Origin: Bizionia sp.
Lineage (GTDB): Bacteria; Bacteroidota; Bacteroidia; Flavobacteriales; Flavobacteriaceae
Length of the DNA stretch: 6,252 nucleotides
Direction of reading: 5' to 3'
Assembly: GCA_018067115.1 (NCBI GenBank)
Contig: JAGPVI010000145.1
Coordinates: 1-6,252, forward strand
The notes beneath the pieces are model-generated. The model worked only from the letters and a program-made list of their open reading frames with translations. It made no database searches and was not told the DNA's origin. Every line of letters starts with the position of its first letter. The stretch's first letter is position 1. Position numbers and translations under genes: made by a program. Positions 1-4,991 of this stretch are shown in pieces.

Positions 1-599
1 TTGGCTTTTTCTTGAGAGAAATACGTTACCGTATACCCTAACCATTCCATTTTAAAAGTTTCTGGGTGATAATACAAAATGTATTCATCTTCTGGAGATT
101 CTCCAACTCCACTTTCGTATGCAATTTTAATTCCTGGATAAGTTATACCTTCAAATTCTATAGCCTTAGCATCGCTAAAAATTATACCATCATCGGCTAG
201 GACGAAAGGCATAGCATAAAAGTAAAACATTAAATTATAATAAAATTTTGGTGCATAACCTTTGTATTCTTCTTCAGTCTTATTTAAAAACCAAACCTCT
301 TTACCATCGAAACCAATAGCATAATTCTCAGCTTCAATTAACGATTCTCTAGAGTTTAAGTTCGTGATTGTCACCTCATCTCCAGTTGGTTTTTTCATAG
401 TAAACTCTAGAGATTGCATTGTTTTCCAATGCTCTAAGCCGCCGTGCGCTTCAAATATTTTAGAAATATCTTCAGGAAATGCTTTAGTGTCTTCCACTTG
501 AACTTCTTGAGTAGTTTCATCAACAGTAATCGCTTTCTCTTCTTGTTTACACCCCATAAACACCAATACTATTAGTGCTATACCAAAATAGTTTTTCAT
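1..599 (-). CDS. Lipoprotein, DUF6503-like, 3' end cut by window edge
   Basis: An open reading frame reads leftwards from an ATG at 599-597 without a stop to base 1, so 199 codons are visible and the C-terminus is missing. The product begins with a lysine, a hydrophobic stretch (residues 4-15) and a lipobox-like F-M-G-C with Cys17, so I infer a lipoprotein anchored in the envelope. After the cysteine come K-Q-E-E-K and an acidic, Thr/Gln-rich linker to about residue 42. The folded part starts with the motif E-A-H-G-G-L-E-H-W near residues 50-58, which I associate with the flavobacterial DUF6503 family, and continues with alternating aromatic and charged segments suggesting beta strands. No catalytic residues are recognisable and the function is unknown; a LolA-like lipid-binding fold is only a guess. 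The bases before the start are A/T-rich with no Shine-Dalgarno. Family assignment is from memory of the motif and is moderate. Confidence 0.8.
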   Translation of the reverse strand, partial: MKNYFGIALIVLVFMGCKQEEKAITVDETTQEVQVEDTKAFPEDISKIFEAHGGLEHWKTMQSLEFTMKKPTGDEVTITNLNSRESLIEAENYAIGFDGKEVWFLNKTEEEYKGYAPKFYYNLMFYFYAMPFVLADDGIIFSDAKAIEFEGITYPGIKIAYESGVGESPEDEYILYYHPETFKMEWLGYTVTYFSQEKA

Positions 600-659
600 T
601 TTTTTTATTTTTCTAAATTATTATTAAAGTTGGTTGTCGAAAGCATAAGCTGAACATTA

Positions 660-667
660 CAAATTTA
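660..667 (-). promoter_or_regulatory. -7 promoter element for the lipoprotein gene
   Basis: Read on the minus strand this is TAAATTTG, an exact match to the Bacteroidota -7 consensus TAnnTTTG. Transcription would begin near 653 and give a leader of roughly 55 bases before the ATG at 599. No TTG is visible at the usual -33 distance, so the match rests on the -7 element alone. Confidence 0.5.
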
Positions 668-835
668 TCTTTATTTTAATTATAGTGCCTAGTAAAAAAC
701 GTAGGCCCACTTCATTTGTAGAACCAATAAATCACTTTTAGCATTTCGTACCCTATTTGCTAATAGTACAAAAGAGCGGAAACAGTTAGACACTTAATAT
801 TATGGTTATTTCTAAGCCATTTCATACAGAAAACA

Positions 836-843
836 TAAATTTG
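836..843 (+). promoter_or_regulatory. -7 promoter element for the methyltransferase-protease operon
   Basis: TAAATTTG exactly matches the TAnnTTTG consensus and lies 19 bases before the ATG at 863. The predicted transcript would start around 850, giving a leader of only about 13 bases. No clear -33 TTG lies 17-23 bases upstream. With the element at 660-667 it forms a divergent promoter pair across the 600-862 intergenic region. Confidence 0.55.
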
Positions 844-862
844 CATTTATAATTAGAAGGTA

Positions 863-1663
863 ATGGATATTAAACACATTAGCAGCGTACAAAACGCTTT
901 AATAAAACAGGTTGTTCTGTTGAAAGACAAATCTCGCGAACGTAAAAAATCGGGCGTATTTATTATTGAAGGTCTTCGAGAAATTAAACTTGCTTTAAAA
1001 GGAGGTTATGCTATTGAAACAGTGTTATTTTATGCTGATTTATTACCAAAAGAGCAACTTCAAGGATTAAGTTTAAACGCATCTCAGTACATTGAAATAA
1101 CGAAAGATGTCTATCAAAAAATAGCATATCGCGAAACTACCGAAGGTATAATTGCCATTGCAAAAAGCAAAGATAATACGATTGATAAATTAATATTTAA
1201 TACCGACAACCCGTTGATTCTTGTTGCTGAAGCTCCAGAAAAACCTGGTAATATTGGTGCTATTTTACGTACCGCCGATGCTGCCAATGTTGATGCTGTA
1301 ATTATTGCTAACCCTAAAACCGATTTATACAATCCTAATATTATTCGCTCTAGCGTGGGTTGCGTGTTTACCAACCAAATCGCTATGGGATCAACTAGTG
1401 ATATAATAGCCTTTTTAAAATCGAAAAACATTGCTGTTTACGCAGCTATTTTACAAGATGCGGTCGCCTATCATACTGAAAACTTTACCACTCCAACAGC
1501 TATTGTTGTGGGCACCGAAGCTACAGGTTTAAGCGAAGAATGGCGTATTGCTTCTAAACAAAATATAATTATCCCAATGCAAGGCGAAATAGATTCTATG
1601 AATGTTTCTGTCGCGGCGGGGATTCTTATTTTTGAAGCTAAAAGACAACGTGATTTTAAATAA
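863..1663 (+). CDS. TrmH/SpoU-family RNA 2'-O-methyltransferase
   Basis: This 266-residue protein is a SPOUT-class methyltransferase, predicted to transfer a methyl group from S-adenosylmethionine to a ribose 2'-OH in rRNA or tRNA in the cytoplasm. Residues 1-105 form the RNA-binding domain typical of the RlmB/TsnR branch (G-V-F-I-I-E-G near 31-37). The catalytic knot follows with all three SpoU motifs: motif 1 P-G-N-I-G-A-I-L-R-T (128-137; Asn130, Arg136), motif 2 V-V-G-T-E-A-T-G-L (215-223; Glu219) and motif 3 I-I-P-M-Q-G, then S-M-N-V-S-V-A-A-G (235-253; Asn247, Ser249). Length is normal for the family. The start is supported by the promoter element 19 bases upstream; an AGAAGG lies only 2 bases before the ATG, too close to be a good Shine-Dalgarno. 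The exact target nucleotide cannot be read from sequence, so no symbol is given. It is the first gene of a probable operon with the M48 protease 17 bases downstream. Confidence 0.93.
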   Translation: MDIKHISSVQNALIKQVVLLKDKSRERKKSGVFIIEGLREIKLALKGGYAIETVLFYADLLPKEQLQGLSLNASQYIEITKDVYQKIAYRETTEGIIAIAKSKDNTIDKLIFNTDNPLILVAEAPEKPGNIGAILRTADAANVDAVIIANPKTDLYNPNIIRSSVGCVFTNQIAMGSTSDIIAFLKSKNIAVYAAILQDAVAYHTENFTTPTAIVVGTEATGLSEEWRIASKQNIIIPMQGEIDSMNVSVAAGILIFEAKRQRDFK

Positions 1664-1680
1664 AAATTCAATATTATTTT

Positions 1681-2916
1681 ATGACTGCCACTACTCTATT
1701 TTATATTATAATTTCTTTATTAATTATCAGTTTTATAATCGATAAAATATTGGATGCTTTAAATGCCAAGCATTATGATGATGCTATTCCGGAAGCTTTA
1801 AGCGATGTTTACGACGAAGAAGAATACAACAAATCGCAACGTTATAAAAAAACAAATTATAAATTTGGTTTGCTAACTTCTACGTTTTCACTTATACTAA
1901 CGTTAGCCTTTTTCTTTCTAGATGGCTTTGCTTATGTAGATACTTTAGCGAGAGAATCGTCTTCTAACCCCATAGTAATCACCCTTATTTTCTTTGGAAT
2001 TATTATGTTGGGTAGCGATATGTTAACCACACCTTTCTCTTATTATAAAACCTTTGTTATTGAAGAACGTTTTGGATTTAATAAAACAACAAAGCTTACG
2101 TTTTTAGTCGACAAACTAAAAGGTTGGTTAATGCTAATTATTGTGGGTGGAGGGATTTTAGCACTAATTACCTGGTTTTACCAAACTACAGGAAATGTAT
2201 TCTGGGTTTACACTTGGCTTTTTATTGCGGTGTTTACTCTTTTTATGAATTTATTTTACTCCAAACTAATTGTCCCAATTTTTAATAAGCAATCTCAATT
2301 GGAACCCGGTGATTTACGCACTCAGATTTCTAATTATGCACAAACAGTAGGCTTTAATCTCGATAAAATATTTGTTATCGATGGCTCTAAGCGAAGCACA
2401 AAAGCCAATGCTTATTTTTCTGGATTTGGAAATCAGAAGCAAGTAACGCTTTACGATACATTAATTAGCGATTTAGACCCTGAAGAAATTGTAGCTGTTT
2501 TGGCGCACGAAGTGGGGCATTATAAGAAGAAACATATTATTTTTAATCTTTTTGCTTCTATAGTGCTTACAGGTATTACCTTATATATTTTGTCTTTATT
2601 AATTTCAAATCCATTATTATCTGAAGCTTTAGGAGTATCTACACCGAGTTTTCATATTGGTTTAATCGCTTTCGGTATTCTATACAGCCCGATTTCAGAA
2701 CTCACCGGTTTAATAATGAATTGGTTCTCTAGAGTCTTTGAGTATCAGGCGGACGATTATGCCAAAAACACCTACAAAGCAGAACCTTTAATAAGCGGAC
2801 TTAAAAAACTATCGAAAAATAGTTTGAGTAATTTAACACCGCATCCCGCTTATGTGTTTATGTATTACTCTCACCCAACATTATTGCAGCGCGTTCTTAA
2901 TTTGAAAAAAAAGTAG
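1681..2916 (+). CDS. M48 family membrane zinc protease, Ste24/CAAX protease 1 type
   Basis: A 411-residue polytopic membrane metalloprotease of the M48A type. The zinc site is complete: H-E-V-G-H at 276-280 (His276, His280, catalytic Glu277) and the third ligand Glu354 in E-Y-Q-A-D. Other family signatures are K-A-N-A-Y-F-S-G-F-G (241-250) and, near the C-terminus, Y-S-H-P-T-L-L-Q-R (396-404). About seven hydrophobic segments are visible (roughly 5-22, 62-86, 98-115, 148-169, 173-194, 286-309 and 326-350), matching the seven-helix barrel known for Ste24. Length is typical. In eukaryotes this family trims prenylated CAAX proteins; bacteria do not prenylate proteins this way, so the substrate is unknown, and a role in membrane-protein quality control is an inference. 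It starts 17 bases after the methyltransferase stop with no terminator between, implying co-transcription. The ribosome-binding region is A/T-rich without a Shine-Dalgarno. Confidence 0.93.
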   Translation: MTATTLFYIIISLLIISFIIDKILDALNAKHYDDAIPEALSDVYDEEEYNKSQRYKKTNYKFGLLTSTFSLILTLAFFFLDGFAYVDTLARESSSNPIVITLIFFGIIMLGSDMLTTPFSYYKTFVIEERFGFNKTTKLTFLVDKLKGWLMLIIVGGGILALITWFYQTTGNVFWVYTWLFIAVFTLFMNLFYSKLIVPIFNKQSQLEPGDLRTQISNYAQTVGFNLDKIFVIDGSKRSTKANAYFSGFGNQKQVTLYDTLISDLDPEEIVAVLAHEVGHYKKKHIIFNLFASIVLTGITLYILSLLISNPLLSEALGVSTPSFHIGLIAFGILYSPISELTGLIMNWFSRVFEYQADDYAKNTYKAEPLISGLKKLSKNSLSNLTPHPAYVFMYYSHPTLLQRVLNLKKK

Positions 2917-2941
2917 CTCCAACCCTACTCTACATTTTAAA

Positions 2942-3607
2942 TTACTCCACCACAAAATCGAAGTACTGATTACGGTACGGCTCATTTCTTAAAGTGAAAT
3001 GCCACCATTCTTTGGGATAATTTCTAAAGCCGTTACTCGTCATTAATCCTTGTAAAAGATTTCGATTTTCAAGCTGTTTTTTTGTAAGATTAGTATTAGC
3101 AACCCAAGATTCTTTGCCAAAAAAATCGAAAGGCGATCCCATATCCAATTCTTCGCCAGTTTTAGTGTCTACAATAGTAATATCCAGAGTACTACCGCTA
3201 CTATGTCTAGATTTTGATGCAATATAACCCGCACTAAACAAATTACGCTTATGGACCTCTGGGTAATATTGCGATTTCATAATAGTATCATTTACAGCTT
3301 TCGCCCAGCGTACAAAATGATTCACTGCGCGTTGTGGTCTGTAAGAATCGTAGATTTTTAAACTTAGATTTTGTTTTCTTAACTCAACCTGAACTTTCTG
3401 CAATGCTATAGCAGCTTCTTCGGTTAAAATAGCGACGTTTTCAATATACCCGTCGACGTTTTCGCCAACAAAGTTATTATCGTAACAATACCTAAGTTCC
3501 ACTTTAATATCTGGAATACTATTTTTAACATACACAAAACCGTCTGGCAGCTGTGCAAATGCAGTAGTTATAAATAAGACTAAAAAAAAAGTGACACTAA
3601 TTTTCAT
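2942..3607 (-). CDS. Secreted VanX-like D-alanyl-D-alanine dipeptidase (M15D)
   Basis: A 221-residue zinc peptidase of the VanX/DdpX type, which hydrolyses the dipeptide D-Ala-D-Ala. The catalytic set is complete: Arg90 in D-S-Y-R-P (the transition-state arginine of VanX), zinc ligands His135 and Asp142 in S-R-H-S-S-G-S-T-L-D, and catalytic Glu200 with zinc ligand His203 in E-W-W-H-F-T. The H-to-D spacing (7) and E-to-H spacing (3) equal those of VanX. Unlike cytoplasmic VanX, it starts with a signal peptide: a lysine, a hydrophobic core (residues 4-15) and A-F-A before Gln19, predicting cleavage after residue 18 and a periplasmic or secreted enzyme. This fits dipeptide recycling from peptidoglycan rather than glycopeptide resistance, and no vanH- or vanA-like gene is nearby. 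It converges on the M48 gene with 25 bases between stops and no convincing terminator, and diverges from the DoxX-like gene. Confidence 0.92.
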   Translation of the reverse strand: MKISVTFFLVLFITTAFAQLPDGFVYVKNSIPDIKVELRYCYDNNFVGENVDGYIENVAILTEEAAIALQKVQVELRKQNLSLKIYDSYRPQRAVNHFVRWAKAVNDTIMKSQYYPEVHKRNLFSAGYIASKSRHSSGSTLDITIVDTKTGEELDMGSPFDFFGKESWVANTNLTKKQLENRNLLQGLMTSNGFRNYPKEWWHFTLRNEPYRNQYFDFVVE

Positions 3608-3619
3608 GATTGCTATTTT

Positions 3620-3627
3620 AAAAGCTA
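3620..3627 (-). promoter_or_regulatory. Weak -7-like element for the dipeptidase gene
   Basis: On the minus strand this reads TAGCTTTT, one base off TAnnTTTG. It would place transcription start around 3613, giving a nearly leaderless mRNA. It overlaps by two bases a plus-strand element with one mismatch, TAATTTAG (3626-3633), that could serve the DoxX-like gene at 3652. The 44-base gap leaves little room for other promoters, but both matches are imperfect. Confidence 0.25.
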
Positions 3628-3651
3628 ATTTAGAGAATTAAATAAAAACAT

Positions 3652-4011
3652 ATGACTTTTCCTTGGCATCTTTACCTTATGGCGGCAGTATACATTTTTG
3701 CTGGTATAATGCACTTTATAAAACCTAAAGCTTATTTACGCATTATGCCACGTTATATACCACATCCAAAATTAATGGTTAGTTTAAGTGGTATTGCTGA
3801 AATATTATTAGGCATTGGCCTTTGTATTCCAGCGTTTAAAGACCTGTCTATTTACGGTATTATAGCAATGCTTGCCGTGTTTTTATTAGTGCATTTCTAT
3901 ATGCTCTCAGGAAAGAAAGCCTCGGCCGGAATACCAAAATGGATTTTAGTTTTGCGTTTACCGTTACAATTAGGTTTAATGTATTGGGCGTATTGGTACC
4001 TTCAATTTTAA
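3652..4011 (+). CDS. DoxX-like four-helix inner-membrane protein
   Basis: A 119-residue hydrophobic protein with four predicted transmembrane helices (about 5-22, 42-60, 67-87 and 96-116). The first helix carries F-A-G-I-M-H-F followed by K-P-K-A-Y-L-R-I-M-P, and the second helix carries S-G-I-A-E-I-L-L-G-I-G, a pattern I recognise from DoxX/MauE-like membrane proteins of Bacteroidota. Length fits the family. Family members are linked to membrane redox or thiol chemistry in some organisms, but no reaction can be assigned here and no redox motif is evident; the only cysteine is Cys58. The ATG follows an A-rich stretch typical of this phylum. The AlkB-like gene begins only 4 bases after its stop, so the two are almost certainly co-transcribed and perhaps translationally coupled. 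Confidence 0.85.
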   Translation: MTFPWHLYLMAAVYIFAGIMHFIKPKAYLRIMPRYIPHPKLMVSLSGIAEILLGIGLCIPAFKDLSIYGIIAMLAVFLLVHFYMLSGKKASAGIPKWILVLRLPLQLGLMYWAYWYLQF

Positions 4012-4015
4012 AAAA

Positions 4016-4615
4016 ATGTTATTTCCTTCCGAAGAAATACCGCTAAATTTACCCGATGCTGAAATTAGTTATTTCCCTAACTTTTTTAGTATCGCTGAAG
4101 CCCATCAATATTACAACTGTATTTTAAATACAACGCAATGGCAACATGACGACATCACTATTTTTGGTAAAACGTATAAGCAACCGCGGCTAACCGCTTT
4201 ATTTGCAGTGAACGATAAGGCGCTGAAATACTCTAATATTACGATGCACCCTTCGGCATTTACACCGACTTTAAAAGCGATTAAATTAAAAATAGAAAGC
4301 GTGTGTAGCGCGGAGTTCACGACATGTTTAGTTAATTTATATCGCGACGGAGAAGATAGTAATGGCTGGCATGCCGATAATGAAAAGCAATTAGGTAAAA
4401 ACCCTGTAATTGCATCGGTTACTTTTGGTGAACCTCGTATTTTTCATTTAAAACACAGATTTAATAAAGAATTACGTCATAAATTACTTTTGGAAAATGG
4501 CAGCGTATTACTAATGCAAGGCGAAACACAACACCATTGGCTGCATCAAATAGCGAAAACAAAGCGAAAGATAAACCCGAGAATAAATTTAACCTTTAGA
4601 GTAATTAAAAAGTAG
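4016..4615 (+). CDS. AlkB-family 2-oxoglutarate/Fe(II) dioxygenase
   Basis: A 199-residue enzyme predicted to repair alkylated bases (such as 1-methyladenine and 3-methylcytosine) in DNA or RNA by oxidative demethylation, using Fe(II), O2 and 2-oxoglutarate in the cytoplasm. The iron ligands are His119 and Asp121 in W-H-A-D-N-E and His177 in H-H-W-L-H-Q. The 2-oxoglutarate-binding pattern is R-I-N-L-T-F-R (Arg189, Arg195), and N-L-Y-R-D-G-E-D (107-114) contributes Asn107 and Tyr109. The P-R-L-T-A motif at 57-61 and the overall length resemble the ALKBH2-like bacterial group more than E. coli AlkB, which is somewhat longer. It lies 4 bases behind the DoxX-like gene with an A-rich start region and is followed at once by a strong terminator, so it is the last gene of the unit. 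No ada-like gene or Ada box was recognised, so damage-induced control is not shown. The exact substrate is uncertain. Confidence 0.94.
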   Translation: MLFPSEEIPLNLPDAEISYFPNFFSIAEAHQYYNCILNTTQWQHDDITIFGKTYKQPRLTALFAVNDKALKYSNITMHPSAFTPTLKAIKLKIESVCSAEFTTCLVNLYRDGEDSNGWHADNEKQLGKNPVIASVTFGEPRIFHLKHRFNKELRHKLLLENGSVLLMQGETQHHWLHQIAKTKRKINPRINLTFRVIKK

Positions 4616-4625
4616 ATAAAAAGAA

Positions 4626-4655
4626 AAAAACTGAGGTCCCTCAACCTCAGTTTTT
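4626..4655 (+). terminator. Bidirectional intrinsic terminator after the AlkB-like gene
   Basis: CTGAGGT (4631-4637) pairs with ACCTCAG (4644-4650) around a six-base loop. The stem extends through five A-T pairs to about 12 bp. The plus-strand tail is TTTTT-C-TTT. Read on the minus strand the same hairpin is followed by seven uninterrupted Ts (4630-4624), so it should also stop leftward transcription, arguably more efficiently. It begins 10 bases after the AlkB stop. Confidence 0.9.
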
Positions 4656-4683
4656 CTTTATTTACAATTCCTATTCTGATTAG

Positions 4684-4698
4684 ATTTAGGGCCTAAAT
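4684..4698. repeat. 15-base odd palindrome
   Basis: ATTTAGG (4684-4690) and CCTAAAT (4692-4698) are perfect inverted copies around a single central G. The one-base centre suits a protein-binding dyad better than an RNA hairpin. It lies about 29 bases beyond the terminator and nearly 300 bases before the next gene. Its role is unknown. Confidence 0.5.
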
Positions 4699-4765
4699 AT
4701 TACTTAAAATTGTAAACATCAATTAATTAATCCATTTCACTAATTTGTGTATTATTAGTACCGTA

Positions 4766-4773
4766 CAAATATA
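4766..4773 (-). promoter_or_regulatory. Minus-strand -7 element inside the intergenic region
   Basis: On the minus strand this is TATATTTG, an exact TAnnTTTG match. It points leftwards at no gene; a transcript starting near 4760 would run about 135 bases into the minus-strand face of the terminator at 4626-4655. No -33 TTG stands at the right distance. In AT-rich DNA an eight-base match of this kind can occur by chance. Confidence 0.3.
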
Positions 4774-4793
4774 TTATTAATCAACCACTCATC

Positions 4794-4825
4794 CGATTAA
4801 ATACATTAAAATTCGATTAAATACA
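4794..4825. repeat. Direct repeat of CGATTAAATACA, 20-base period
   Basis: CGATTAAATACA occurs exactly at 4794-4805 and 4814-4825. The start-to-start distance of 20 bases is near two turns of the helix, so two protein subunits could bind the same face. It lies about 100 bases upstream of the hydrolase promoter element. It could be an activator or repressor site, or chance in AT-rich DNA. Confidence 0.5.
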
Positions 4826-4923
4826 CTTAATTTTAACATTTAACAAATAAAAGCACTTTAAATCTGTTAAAAAAGAGTTTATTTTATACTCTCAAGACAC
4901 GTTATTTTGAAGGTAATTATACT

Positions 4924-4931
4924 TAAATTTG
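4924..4931 (+). promoter_or_regulatory. -7 promoter element for the alpha/beta hydrolase gene
   Basis: TAAATTTG matches TAnnTTTG exactly. Transcription would begin near 4938, giving a leader of about 53 bases before the ATG at 4992. A TTTG at 4906-4909 may be a -33 element, but the spacing of 14 bases is shorter than the usual 17-23. Confidence 0.55.
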
Positions 4932-4991
4932 TGTATTAGCGTTTCAATTTAAAAAACTAGTTTAATCGTCTTAAACTTTAATTTTACAACT

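Larger units (their letters stand above)
4656..4991. other. Gene-free AT-rich intergenic region with small repeats
   Basis: About 336 bases contain no plus-strand ATG and no plausible gene. Visible structures are a 15-base odd palindrome (4684-4698), a minus-strand -7 element (4766-4773), a near-copy and an exact copy of the plus-strand promoter sequence (4742-4754 and 4926-4938), and a 12-base direct repeat with a 20-base period (4794-4825). These are listed separately. No RNA family or riboswitch was recognised. Confidence 0.7.

Noticed and set aside
802..852. 16-codon reading frame just before the methyltransferase gene
   Set aside because: The predicted promoter element at 836-843 lies inside it, so it would not be on that transcript; there is no ribosome-binding context.
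855..860. AGAAGG as a Shine-Dalgarno for the methyltransferase
   Set aside because: Only two bases separate it from the ATG, too few for normal pairing, and Bacteroidota rarely depend on such sites.
1114..1431. 105-codon open frame on the minus strand
   Set aside because: It lies wholly inside the RNA methyltransferase gene, which has all its family motifs; the antisense product has no recognisable features.
1471..1671. 66-codon open frame on the minus strand
   Set aside because: It is antisense to the 3' end of the methyltransferase gene, with no family resemblance.
2912..2929. AGTAG/CTACT as a terminator between the convergent genes
   Set aside because: The stem has only five pairs, overlaps the M48 stop codon and has no T-run on either strand.
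2942..3607. Glycopeptide (vancomycin) resistance locus
   Set aside because: Only a VanX-like gene is present; it is exported, there are no vanH, vanA, vanR or vanS-like neighbours, and the organism appears to have an outer membrane.
4111..4320. 69-codon open frame on the minus strand
   Set aside because: It is antisense to the AlkB-like gene, which is intact and conserved in motif content.
4656..4991. Riboswitch, CRISPR array or tRNA in the long intergenic region
   Set aside because: Only two short repeat copies are present, no spacer pattern, no cloverleaf and no known riboswitch core could be seen.
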